Assembly: GCF_014172405.1 (NCBI RefSeq)
Contig: NZ_WNXC01000004.1
Coordinates: 248,001-312,000, forward strand
Reading direction: 5' to 3'
DNA from: Pedobacter gandavensis
Lineage (GTDB): Bacteria > Bacteroidota > Bacteroidia > Sphingobacteriales > Sphingobacteriaceae
Length of the DNA stretch: 64,000 bases
The translations under genes and the position numbers were made by a program. Numbering within the stretch: position 1 is the first letter of the stretch; each line of letters opens with the position of its first letter. This document shows positions 53,498-60,582 of the stretch, in pieces. The notes below the pieces were generated by a model. The model made no database searches and was not told the origin of the DNA. It saw only the letters and a program-made list of their open reading frames with translations.

Positions 53498-53889
53498 TTT
53501 TTATAAAATTTAAAAGCTAAATAAATACCAAAGCCACAAATCAACACCCAGAACATCCAATCCAGATTTGATTCCTTGACCAACAACTTTTCCTTCGCTG
53601 AGTACTGCAGATTGCTCATCTCCGCAGCCAAAACGGTCTTACGTCCTTTTTCTTTAAGCTGAACCTTTTCCGCCTCCCCGAAAAAACCTGTCCCAGGCGA
53701 ATAACTGAATGTCCCTTTCGGCCAAATCAAAACCTCCTCCTCATAGCTACTGGAATCTCCATAAAACCGGAACACCGAAGCCTCCGCCTGTACCTCCTTC
53801 GAACTTTTCGACGTATTTTTAAAAAGACCACAATCGGATATCAGAACCCCGAAAAACAACAACATCAGGATAAAAAACAAGCGACTCAT
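53485..53889 (-). CDS. Lipoprotein with C-terminal transmembrane helix (u-spanin-like), 134 aa
   Basis: N-terminal hydrophobic signal ending in LISDC (residues 16-20) with Cys20 as a possible lipid attachment site; Asp before the Cys is unusual, so the lipobox is not classical. A roughly 85-residue periplasmic part follows, then a clear C-terminal membrane helix (WMFWVLICGFGIYLAFKFYK). A lipoprotein that also has an inner-membrane helix is the architecture of phage unimolecular spanins, which fuse inner and outer membranes at the end of lysis. It overlaps the amidase-like gene by 4 bp. Assignment is by architecture and context only. Confidence 0.6.
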   Translation of the reverse strand: MSRLFFILMLLFFGVLISDCGLFKNTSKSSKEVQAEASVFRFYGDSSSYEEEVLIWPKGTFSYSPGTGFFGEAEKVQLKEKGRKTVLAAEMSNLQYSAKEKLLVKESNLDWMFWVLICGFGIYLAFKFYKKWQV

Positions 53890-54467
53890 AGCGTTCTTCT
53901 CCCATTGCTTACCCAGTCTGCAATCCTATAAATCGTTCTTCGATGTCTCCGCTTTCGATATACCCCGTCACCTTCCCTACTCCCAGTAACATTGGTATTG
54001 CCTTCCAGTGAAACCAGCCAATCCCCATCCTGCTTTTCAATCAATCCAACATGTGCAATCCGTTTTTTCTCCGGAAAGTAAATCCCGATCAGATTTCCGG
54101 GCAATGCCGATCTGGCTAACCTTGATTCAGGGAACAAATCCGGCGACCAGCCCGATCTTGGTTTTGCAAAACCCGCCTGGGCAAAAACCCAACTGACATA
54201 AGCAGCACACCAGGGTTCAGGTCGCTTCAAACCAACGCTGACTAAAAACTCCGCAATTCGTTTTCCATCATTCCGACCCGTTTTTTCCCTCAGGCCCAGT
54301 TCGCCCTGAGCAATCTTGACCAGCAATAAACGATACTTACGGTCTTCAACCTGCTCAGCTTTAGACCATCCTTTGGAGCTTGATTTTAGCACACCGCGAT
54401 CAGGCAACCAGTAGCTACCAACAAAAGCAATCCAAATGAGGCCAGAAAAAAACGAACTTGCTGCCAT
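53886..54467 (-). CDS. Membrane-anchored CHAP-like peptidoglycan amidase (endolysin-like), 193 aa
   Basis: The first 20 residues form a weakly hydrophobic, Ser/Ala-rich segment (AASSFFSGLIWIAFVGSYWL), like a signal-anchor. The catalytic part is LVKIAQGELGLREKTGRNDG, then KRPEPWCAAYVSWVFAQAGF with the candidate Cys, and AHVGLIEKQDGDWLVSLEGN with the candidate His. This fits the TIGR02594/CHAP-type amidases found in phages and prophages. Its ATG overlaps the upstream membrane-protein gene by 82 bp, unusually long but with no closer start. It probably cuts the stem peptide or the amide bond of peptidoglycan. Confidence 0.75.
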   Translation of the reverse strand: MAASSFFSGLIWIAFVGSYWLPDRGVLKSSSKGWSKAEQVEDRKYRLLLVKIAQGELGLREKTGRNDGKRIAEFLVSVGLKRPEPWCAAYVSWVFAQAGFAKPRSGWSPDLFPESRLARSALPGNLIGIYFPEKKRIAHVGLIEKQDGDWLVSLEGNTNVTGSREGDGVYRKRRHRRTIYRIADWVSNGRRTL

Positions 54468-54748
54468 AAGAGAAGGGTATTAAATTGTGAAACCATTAAT
54501 GAAATTGGTGGTAGCGCGATGGCTGCCCAGAACCGGTTTAAAATCCACCAGGACAAACCAATGATTAATAAAAAACTAATGAGACTGAGTAAAACCAGCA
54601 ACCAGATGCTTTGATCTATACTGCCGGTCGTATCGTCCATCCCCCGAAGAACGATTGGACCGAAAGTCCATAAGATCATCAACAAGATGAAAACTCCTGC
54701 AGGCTCCTCCCATCGGAAGACCGGCAACTTTATCTTTTTTGTATTCAT
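54386..54748 (-). CDS. Small three-helix membrane protein (holin-like), 120 aa
   Basis: Three predicted membrane helices: AGVFILLMILWTFGPIVL, SIWLLVLLSLISFLLIIGLS and VRFFLASFGLLLLVATGCLI, with an amphipathic Trp-rich segment between the last two. Size and topology fit class I holins, and the gene overlaps an amidase-like gene and precedes a spanin-like gene. I see no family signature, so the holin function is inferred from topology and neighbours. It starts 30 nt after a terminator, so it has or shares a promoter there. Confidence 0.5.
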   Translation of the reverse strand: MNTKKIKLPVFRWEEPAGVFILLMILWTFGPIVLRGMDDTTGSIDQSIWLLVLLSLISFLLIIGLSWWILNRFWAAIALPPISLMVSQFNTLLLWQQVRFFLASFGLLLLVATGCLIAVC

Positions 54749-54778
54749 GATTTATTTTTTAGGTGAGTAAAGATTAAA

Positions 54779-54815
54779 GAAACCCGACAGGGCCTCATAA
54801 ACACTGCCGGGTTTC
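54779..54815 (-). terminator. Intrinsic terminator after the middle DUF6266 gene
   Basis: Stem GAAACCCG/CGGGTTTC (8 bp), one mismatch, then CAG/CTG, with a 13-nt loop. It lies just past the stop at 54823 and is followed on the minus strand by TTTAATCTTT. It separates the DUF6266 and HTH genes from the lysis-like genes. Confidence 0.7.
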
Positions 54816-54822
54816 TTAGACA

Positions 54823-55473
54823 TTAAGCTAAAATGGTGACCACACCAAGGTAGGCCGTAGGAGAAACCTCCTTATTTTTCACCGAGGCAAAAAACAACCA
54901 GCAATGCACCTGATCACCGATAAAAGAGCCAGGAACATACATGGTTACCGGACTATCTCCCCTAACCAAGCCAGCTCCTGATTTGATGACCCTATGTTTA
55001 TCCGAATTGTAAAGCAGGATATACACCTCATCTGTTGCATCCGTCAGTTTCCCAGGCTTGGTGTCCATCACCCAGCTCACCTGCACCGTTTGCTCTGCAA
55101 GTACCTGAACAGCTAGTTTCGTACCCAGATCCAGATTTCCGTCTTTACTCAAACTGATATTGGGATAATCCAATACGTAATCCGGATAAGTACCTGTAAT
55201 GCAATCTTTCAACAGTTGTTTTGCTACAATATTTGTTGGTGTTACATTGCCAGCCATTCCTCTGAATCCGATCGCGATCATATCGGCAGCTTTTCCTGCA
55301 AAAGTGGTTCCCAGCCCAAATCTTGCACGCTGATCCTTCTGCGTCAATGTTGCCGGCTTAGTCGATTTGGCCGGACGATTTTTTACGACATTGAGGTCTT
55401 TCCATCTTGCAGCAACTACATCGCCAACTCTTCCATTGAATGGTCCAAAAACACCAGGTTTATACGTTCCCAT
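54823..55473 (-). CDS. DUF6266 family protein (second copy), 216 aa
   Basis: Typical DUF6266 start and middle: KPGVFGPFNGRVGDVVAARW, KPATLTQKDQRARFGLGTTF, GFRGMAGNVTPTNIVAKQLL and TGTYPDYVLDYPNISLSKDG. The C-terminal half is a beta-sandwich-like segment (VQVSWVMDTKPGKLTDATDE, VYILLYNSDKHRVIKSGAG) ending SPTAYLGVVTILA. No signal peptide or membrane helix. Function of the family is not known. The gene has its own terminator and an operator-like palindrome (55512-55543) upstream. Confidence 0.85.
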   Translation of the reverse strand: MGTYKPGVFGPFNGRVGDVVAARWKDLNVVKNRPAKSTKPATLTQKDQRARFGLGTTFAGKAADMIAIGFRGMAGNVTPTNIVAKQLLKDCITGTYPDYVLDYPNISLSKDGNLDLGTKLAVQVLAEQTVQVSWVMDTKPGKLTDATDEVYILLYNSDKHRVIKSGAGLVRGDSPVTMYVPGSFIGDQVHCWLFFASVKNKEVSPTAYLGVVTILA

Positions 55474-55511
55474 AATTTTAAAATTTAAAAGGTTTAATTA
55501 TTCTGTTTATT

Positions 55512-55543
55512 CAAATCAATTGTATACCGGTACCTTGGATTTG
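55512..55543. promoter_or_regulatory. Operator-like inverted repeat upstream of the second DUF6266 gene
   Basis: Outer arms CAAATCAA (55512-55519) and TTGGATTTG (55535-55543) surround a perfect palindrome TACCGGTA (55525-55532). Lies 39-70 bp before the ATG at 55473, in the 152-bp gap after the HTH gene, where it could bind a regulator such as the 98-aa HTH protein. Confidence 0.4.
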
Positions 55544-55625
55544 TTGAACGAATGTAGTGTCGCAAAAATCAACACACTAATTATCAGCACAATACTACCC
55601 GACTTTACCCCACTTTCCTTCCAGA

Positions 55626-55922
55626 TTACCTGAGGTTACCTCCAACGCGATCACACTCTTCTACGCTGGAATAGATATCTGCCTTCAAGTAATAGCAGGT
55701 GCCCCCGTTTATCTTAAACCGAAGCTGCCCCGTTTTTCGCCAGTTATAAATTGTCTTCCGGGACTTCTTGAAGATCTCCATGACCTCCTCAGTATGCAAC
55801 CAGACCTCTTCCTCCTTTACCGGCAACTCAGCCGGAACCAGTTTCGATAAGATCGCGAGCTGATCCATCTGTATTTTTAACAGCTGCCGGAGGGTATGCA
55901 GTAGCGAATTAAGCGTCGCCAT
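55626..55922 (-). CDS. Small helix-turn-helix protein (HTH_17/excisionase-like), 98 aa
   Basis: The C-terminal half, VWLHTEEVMEIFKKSRKTIY then NWRKTGQLRFKINGGTCYYL, is the helix-turn-helix and wing pattern of HTH_17/MerR-like excisionases common in Bacteroidota. The N-terminal 40 residues are a helical, Leu-rich extension (LLHTLRQLLKIQMDQLAILS), possibly for dimerisation. Its start overlaps the stop of the first DUF6266 gene by one base, so the two are co-translated. It probably controls this gene set. No integrase is present, so a mobile-element role is not supported. Confidence 0.85.
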   Translation of the reverse strand: MATLNSLLHTLRQLLKIQMDQLAILSKLVPAELPVKEEEVWLHTEEVMEIFKKSRKTIYNWRKTGQLRFKINGGTCYYLKADIYSSVEECDRVGGNLR

Positions 55923-56551
55923 TACCAGGTTACCTTTCCAGTATACACACTATTAGAAATGCTTTTCCCATCGTTAGAAATAAAGGCGATATAAGTTTCA
56001 GCAAGCAGGCCATGTGCGATATCAAATATGGGTAGCAGCGCTGTACCACTATACCTGGCCGCTCCAGATGTCACATAAGCCGCTTTTTTCAATTTCGGAA
56101 AATAAGCCAGGAGCATCACCTGATCCGACCAATGCGTACCAGACACATGATCCTGTTGTGCCCAGCTAAAAGTCAATCCGCCTTCAACTGCCACAACGGA
56201 AAGACCCTCGGGAACAGGCATCTCGCCAAAACAGAGTAGCACCTTTGTAAAATCTATTCTAATGCTGGGGAACACTCCCCTTGTGGCATGTTTCCAGTTA
56301 TAAGCAAAGGAAGGATTTTGAGGATGCTGCCCCAATCGCCTGGCTTCCAGTCCATACCCCACAAAAAGAAACTCCGCAATAGAATTTGAAAATTTGGTAA
56401 TCACCTTAGTGCGTTGTCTCACTGCTTTCTGCAGGATACTGGGTGGTTTTTTAGACTGACCAATCGTTCGGGTAACGAGCTTTCCGTTTAAAAGATACGT
56501 GGTAGTCCGACCAAGTTTGCCTTGCATGTGACCATTTTTTAATGTTGCCAT
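55922..56551 (-). CDS. DUF6266 family protein (first copy), 209 aa
   Basis: Family pattern KNGHMQGKLGRTTTYLLNGK at the N-terminus, SILQKAVRQRTKVITKFSNS and EFLFVGYGLEARRLGQHPQN in the middle, then GGLTFSWAQQDHVSGTHWSD and the ending NDGKSISNSVYTGKVTW. It is more divergent in the GF.N segment than the second copy. No export signal. It is coupled by a one-base overlap to the small HTH protein, and a large nested hairpin precedes it (56651-56725). Confidence 0.82.
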   Translation of the reverse strand: MATLKNGHMQGKLGRTTTYLLNGKLVTRTIGQSKKPPSILQKAVRQRTKVITKFSNSIAEFLFVGYGLEARRLGQHPQNPSFAYNWKHATRGVFPSIRIDFTKVLLCFGEMPVPEGLSVVAVEGGLTFSWAQQDHVSGTHWSDQVMLLAYFPKLKKAAYVTSGAARYSGTALLPIFDIAHGLLAETYIAFISNDGKSISNSVYTGKVTW

Positions 56552-56650
56552 AATTGAAAAATATTTTTTTTATAAATGATATTTATTGATGAATACTGGC
56601 TGAACCAGTGGGGAAGAACGTTGACCATCATAAGGGTTGAGTAAGTGTCT

Positions 56651-56725
56651 GGATAGGGTCCGGGTAGTAAAATACTACAGCAACTCATCGGCAACTGTAG
56701 GGATCATCCTACCAGACCCTATTCC
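56651..56725 (-). other. Nested three-tier hairpin between the MocR-type gene and the first DUF6266 gene
   Basis: Three coaxial stems: outer GGATAGGGTC/GACCCTATTCC (56651-56660/56715-56725, one bulge), middle GGTAG/CTACC (56663-56667/56709-56713), and inner CTACAG/CTGTAG (56675-56680/56695-56700). The 14-nt apical loop is at 56681-56694. No T-tract follows on the minus strand, so it is not a simple terminator. It would sit in the leader of the first DUF6266 mRNA, about 100 nt before its ATG. Confidence 0.55.
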
Positions 56726-56744
56726 AACCTGCCACTCTTCCCGA

Positions 56745-58157
56745 CTACAACCCCTCTTCTTCCCTACATTTTCCAACCAACATGCTCCGGATCATTTTCA
56801 TGGAAAATTCTATGGAAGCACAGTCTTTTATAAACAAGCTGATTCGAAAGCCATGAATCGGCTCATTCGGATCAAAAGCATAGTTTTCTTCCTCATGAAA
56901 AAGTGGATGTTCCATGAAATTGGAAGCCAGGGCACCATGAAGTGGTGTTTTAAATTTTAAAAAAGCAAAGGTTCCGCAACCGGGATAGATCAAAGTGGCG
57001 AGGCCCATCAAATAATTATTGACCATCATTTCTAAGATAAAGCATCCTCTTTTACGACATTGAGCGCTTTTTTTTAAATGCAGCGACAGTTCAGATCTGG
57101 ATAAATAGCGCATTCCTGATTTTTCCGCAGACTGATTCCAGATCTTGACCACCCCTTTTGCCTTTAGGCTAAGCGCAGCAATAAAATCTTCCGGACCAGC
57201 AACCAGACCGACCCGATGAAGGACAGCCTCTATTTTGCTGAAAGGTGTAATGTAAATCACCCTTCCTTCCGCCAAAGAAATGGGAAGTTGGGAGACCTTT
57301 TTACTACGAAACTCATAATCCTCGTCCAAAACCAATAGACAAAACCCATATTTTTCAGACAATTCGACCAGGTCCTTCCACCTTGTGCTCGTCATGCGAA
57401 TCGGAATAGGGAAGTCAGGTTCCGGTCTGATGAATACGACTTTAACTGGTCTTTTCTGACAAATCTCTTCCAGTCTTACTGCCGACATCCCCTGTTCATC
57501 TGTACCGCTGAAGGCTAGATTCAACTGAAGTTGCGTCGCCAACTGTACCAGGTGCAAGTCATCTATGGAGGTCATCACCATCAGATCTGCTGCACTGGTG
57601 ATCATTTCTAATACTTTGTATACGGCCCTCCCATTTGGAATGACACAAAATTGCCTTTGATTGCTGATGAGCTTCCTTTTTCGGAGAATCCCCAATGCGT
57701 CTTTAAGAAAAGAAGATGGCTTGAAATGGAAATTCCCGGCAGCAGGCTGTACAGGATAGTGTTCACCCAAGGTCAGCATGTTCAATCTTTGATGTTCCAG
57801 GTATTCTGAATGCAGTGCTGGTTTTCGGTGGTAAGTAAACTGAGCAGCACTTGCAACGATGATTCTCGTCTTTATTGCAGGCCGGCAATACATAAAAGTA
57901 CCCTGACGATCTAGAGAATAAAGGATTTCCTCCCTTTTAATCCAATACGCATAAGCCCGTTCTACCAGGTATCGGGGAACGCCTAAAACTTTAGCAAGAA
58001 TCCTCACAGAGGGCATCATGAAGTCTTTCGGGTAATTTTCACGTCTATACTCCCGGGCAATCAACTTAATCAACTGAACTTCAATATTCTTTCCAATGGG
58101 ACAATGCCCTGCAACCCAATCTACATTCCAACTAATGAGAAAATGATATTTTTCCAT
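56745..58157 (-). CDS. Divergent MocR/PdxR-type regulator (GntR wHTH plus aminotransferase fold), 470 aa
   Basis: An N-terminal winged-helix part (about 20-90; DFMMPSVRILAKVLGVPRYL, VERAYAYWIKREEILYS) is fused to a class I aminotransferase-like domain (about 135-460). The PLP-site pattern is kept: VLDEDYEFRS and YITPFSKIEAVLHRVGLVAG with the Schiff-base Lys. The usual N-terminal hinge and other conserved residues are changed, so it is a divergent member. Such proteins regulate by binding PLP or an amino compound. It lies at the head of the DUF6266 genes on the same strand; direct repeats upstream could be its site. It may instead be autoregulatory only. Confidence 0.8.
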   Translation of the reverse strand: MEKYHFLISWNVDWVAGHCPIGKNIEVQLIKLIAREYRRENYPKDFMMPSVRILAKVLGVPRYLVERAYAYWIKREEILYSLDRQGTFMYCRPAIKTRIIVASAAQFTYHRKPALHSEYLEHQRLNMLTLGEHYPVQPAAGNFHFKPSSFLKDALGILRKRKLISNQRQFCVIPNGRAVYKVLEMITSAADLMVMTSIDDLHLVQLATQLQLNLAFSGTDEQGMSAVRLEEICQKRPVKVVFIRPEPDFPIPIRMTSTRWKDLVELSEKYGFCLLVLDEDYEFRSKKVSQLPISLAEGRVIYITPFSKIEAVLHRVGLVAGPEDFIAALSLKAKGVVKIWNQSAEKSGMRYLSRSELSLHLKKSAQCRKRGCFILEMMVNNYLMGLATLIYPGCGTFAFLKFKTPLHGALASNFMEHPLFHEEENYAFDPNEPIHGFRISLFIKDCASIEFSMKMIRSMLVGKCREEEGL

Positions 58158-58237
58158 AAAAAATTTATATTACTCAAACGATATATTTGATTAATACAAA
58201 TAGTCATCTATAATTATCAAAATCCTAATTAAAAATA

Positions 58238-58269
58238 CTGTCTGTAGAAATTGACCGCATCTGTCTGTA
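58238..58269. repeat. Direct repeat CTGTCTGTA upstream of the MocR-type gene
   Basis: Two copies of CTGTCTGTA at 58238-58246 and 58261-58269, start-to-start 23 bp, both followed by A-rich sequence. They lie 81-112 bp before the MocR-type ATG. Regulators of this family (for example GabR, TauR and PdxR) are known to bind direct repeats. Confidence 0.45.
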
Positions 58270-58394
58270 AAAAAACACCAATTTAATAGAGCAAATAACA
58301 CTTAAAAGCAATCTACACCTCGCATTATTGCAATAAAAATTACCATAAAATATTACTAAAACAGGATTACGTTTTTAAGATTAAAATACAGAAG

Positions 58395-58508
58395 TTAGAC
58401 CAGCCCATAAAATTCAGGCTCATCAACATAAAGCGCAAAGGAAAAATGCCAGGTCCTGATGATCTGGAAATCATAATCACGCTTTTCAAGCCTCATAAAA
58501 AAAATCAT
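58395..58508 (-). CDS. Small possible protein, 37 aa, unknown
   Basis: Minus-strand frame from ATG 58508 (second ATG in frame at 58496) to a stop at 58395. The translation, after IFFMRLEKRDYDF, reads QIIRTWHFSFALYVDEPEFY before ending GLV. The composition (mixed charged and aromatic residues, no repeats) looks more protein-like than random AT-rich sequence. It lacks a recognised domain or a clear ribosome-binding site. It could be a small protein or the remnant of a larger gene. Confidence 0.25.
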   Translation of the reverse strand: MIFFMRLEKRDYDFQIIRTWHFSFALYVDEPEFYGLV

Positions 58509-58585
58509 AAAAAGAAATATTCAGTCTAGTTTTATTGTTCTAGTTAATTTATCTACCGATATTAGACAGGCAAGCTAAAAAAGAT

Positions 58586-59425
58586 ATGAAGCCCAATGAT
58601 CCCAGGCAAGGCGGTATGTATGATAAAATACTTAAAGAGAATATGGAAGCCAATCTGAGCGGAATTGTTGAACAGGTATTGAGCTTAAAAATTACGACAA
58701 GCGAAGAGATTTCTGATGATTTACAACATACTAAGGAGAGAAAACCGGATTTGCTAAAAAAGGTGCAGGATGAAACTGGTCGTTCGTATATCTTACATAT
58801 AGAATATCAGCGTCAAAATGATCAAAATATGGCTTACCGAATGGCAGAATACAGCGTAATGCTACAAAGGAGGTATAAATTACCAGTAAGTCAGCATATG
58901 ATTTATTTAGGTAAAGAGAAGTTAAACATGCCAACCCAGATCGATACGACGAACTTTAAGTTCTCCTATGATGCAAAAACTATAAGTAGCATTGATTACA
59001 AATTGTTCCTGCATCATGAGGTGGTAGAAATGAAGTTATTGACCATACTGGCTGATTTATCCGAAGTAGACGAGAAAGCAGTAATGAAGGAGTTAGTCCT
59101 GGAGATCCAAAGTGTAGTTGTTGAAGAGCTTGCTCGTGGGAAATATATTAATCAATTAAAAGCCTTGGCCCAATTAAGGGACCTGGGACCAACACTAGAA
59201 AACATTATGGACGAAGTAGCAAATTTTTATGTAGAAGAGAAAGATCCTTTTTTTAAAAGAGGAGAAAAAAAAGGAGAGATAAAAGGAGAAAGAAAGGCTC
59301 TTTTTAAAACTGTATTTAAAATGAAAGAATTAGGGTTCCCTATCTTATCAATAGTTCAAATAACAGGATTAACCCCAGAAGAGATTCACAACATCAGCCT
59401 TTCGGAAAAACCGCAATCCCTTTGA
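58586..59425 (+). CDS. Rpn-family PD-(D/E)XK nuclease (recombination-promoting nuclease/transposase-like), 279 aa
   Basis: N-terminal nuclease domain with MYDKILKENMEANLSGIVEQ, KPDLLKKVQDETGR (catalytic Asp), YILHIEYQRQNDQNMAYRMA (E-x-Q motif of the PD-(D/E)XK core) and EYSVMLQRRY. The C-terminal part has the family-typical FKRGEKKGEIKGERKALFKT, then a helix-turn-helix-like end (ELGFPILSIVQITGLTPEEI). Length fits the family. E. coli RpnA promotes recA-independent recombination; Bacteroidota members are often annotated as transposase-like but carry no terminal repeats. An A8 run near 59267 within the KKGE codons could cause slippage. Confidence 0.85.
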   Translation: MKPNDPRQGGMYDKILKENMEANLSGIVEQVLSLKITTSEEISDDLQHTKERKPDLLKKVQDETGRSYILHIEYQRQNDQNMAYRMAEYSVMLQRRYKLPVSQHMIYLGKEKLNMPTQIDTTNFKFSYDAKTISSIDYKLFLHHEVVEMKLLTILADLSEVDEKAVMKELVLEIQSVVVEELARGKYINQLKALAQLRDLGPTLENIMDEVANFYVEEKDPFFKRGEKKGEIKGERKALFKTVFKMKELGFPILSIVQITGLTPEEIHNISLSEKPQSL

Positions 59426-59445
59426 CTCTTATAAATCCTTAACCC

Positions 59446-60582
59446 CTACTTTTTCCTCTTCCGAAGCCAGATTAAAAACCCGCTAACCGGTAAAGTCGCA
59501 CAGATAAAGCTGGCAAAAAATGCAAGCGCTTGCGTTGGCCAGCCATATATACGTCCCGTATGAATCGCCTCATTTGAGTTCCGCCATTTCATGGCAGTCG
59601 CTTTATCCTTATGAATAATTTGGTCAAAGATTGCTCCGGAATTTTGGTCTATAGAATAGTAGCTCATGCCTAACCAGCCATCACCACTATCGCGTAGCGT
59701 GATATAACCAGCAACAGATTTTTCTGTTTCTGCAGGAATATGGATACGAATGCTTTCAAAGTTTCCACTCGCTTGCTTTTTAAGTGCCAAAAAAGCTTCA
59801 TCCAATGCAATCCCATGCAAAGGTGCGATCGCCGGTACTGGTTGAACATTAGCCAATGTGACCTTTGTGTTTCCCCCCAATGCTTTCAACATTCCTGATT
59901 CCCACCATTTGAAGGCCCAGGTTAATCCGGTGAAAATAATGAGCAATGCAAAAGGCAGTACATAGATGCCCAAAACGGTATGCAGCTGATAATTCAGCTT
60001 TTTAAACTTGCCTGACAAATCGATTTTCATCTTTTTACCGATGTTTCGGATCTTTTTAGGCAGCCAAATGATCAATCCAGTGATCAACATCAGTAGAAAC
60101 AACAATACCGTAACACCAGTCACCAGACTTCCAATTGCTTTTTTCAGTAGCAGATATTTATGCAGCTGGAGCACCACATTGAAAAATTCATACTTGGCAT
60201 TGATTTGCCCAAGCACCTCACCGGTATATGGATTCACATATACTTTTCTGAAATACTTTACCTGATCAAAATAGGTCAGTCCCTTCGCTTTTTTATTGGC
60301 CTTCTGTGCGATGAACACATAACTTTTATCCGCAGCATAGATTTCTATGTTACTGATTTTATTGCCTTCTGGCAAAGCCTGCTCTGCTTTTTCTGTGAGC
60401 ACAGATAAACTTAATGGATTTCCAGCCTCAACCTTCAGCCTTACCAAATCGCGGTGAAAAAGATCGAAAAACTCCTCGTTGAACACCGTGATACAACCGG
60501 TAATGGAAATCACGACAATCAGCGAGCCGATCAACAAACCAGCCCATAAATGTATAAAGGCAGCAATGGATTTAAAACGCAT
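59446..60582 (-). CDS. PepSY-associated membrane protein (PiuB-like), 378 aa
   Basis: Four membrane helices: near residues 13-35 (WAGLLIGSLIVVISITGCIT), about 146-175 (VTGVTVLLFLLMLITGLIIW), about 200-222 (LGIYVLPFALLIIFTGLTWA) and the C-terminus (FFASFICATLPVSGFLIWLR). PepSY-type periplasmic loops lie between them (VYVNPYTGEVLGQINAKYEF). Family members sit in the inner membrane beside siderophore receptors and are thought to help ferric-siderophore reduction or release. Its start overlaps the TonB-dependent receptor gene by 11 bp, supporting that pairing. Confidence 0.88.
   Translation of the reverse strand: MRFKSIAAFIHLWAGLLIGSLIVVISITGCITVFNEEFFDLFHRDLVRLKVEAGNPLSLSVLTEKAEQALPEGNKISNIEIYAADKSYVFIAQKANKKAKGLTYFDQVKYFRKVYVNPYTGEVLGQINAKYEFFNVVLQLHKYLLLKKAIGSLVTGVTVLLFLLMLITGLIIWLPKKIRNIGKKMKIDLSGKFKKLNYQLHTVLGIYVLPFALLIIFTGLTWAFKWWESGMLKALGGNTKVTLANVQPVPAIAPLHGIALDEAFLALKKQASGNFESIRIHIPAETEKSVAGYITLRDSGDGWLGMSYYSIDQNSGAIFDQIIHKDKATAMKWRNSNEAIHTGRIYGWPTQALAFFASFICATLPVSGFLIWLRKRKK

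Larger units (their letters stand above)
58158..58585. other. Divergent intergenic region of 428 bp
   Basis: Between the MocR-type gene and the Rpn gene. It holds the direct repeats at 58238-58269, a lone plus-strand TATATTTG (58182-58189) with no gene close behind, and one small minus-strand reading frame (58395-58508). No complete promoter was identified for either flanking gene. Confidence 0.6.

Noticed and set aside
52850..58157. Complete prophage
   Set aside because: No integrase, capsid, portal, terminase or tail genes; only lysis-type genes and regulators are present.
58586..59425. Insertion sequence
   Set aside because: The Rpn-type gene has no visible terminal inverted repeats or target duplications, so it is listed as a stand-alone nuclease gene.
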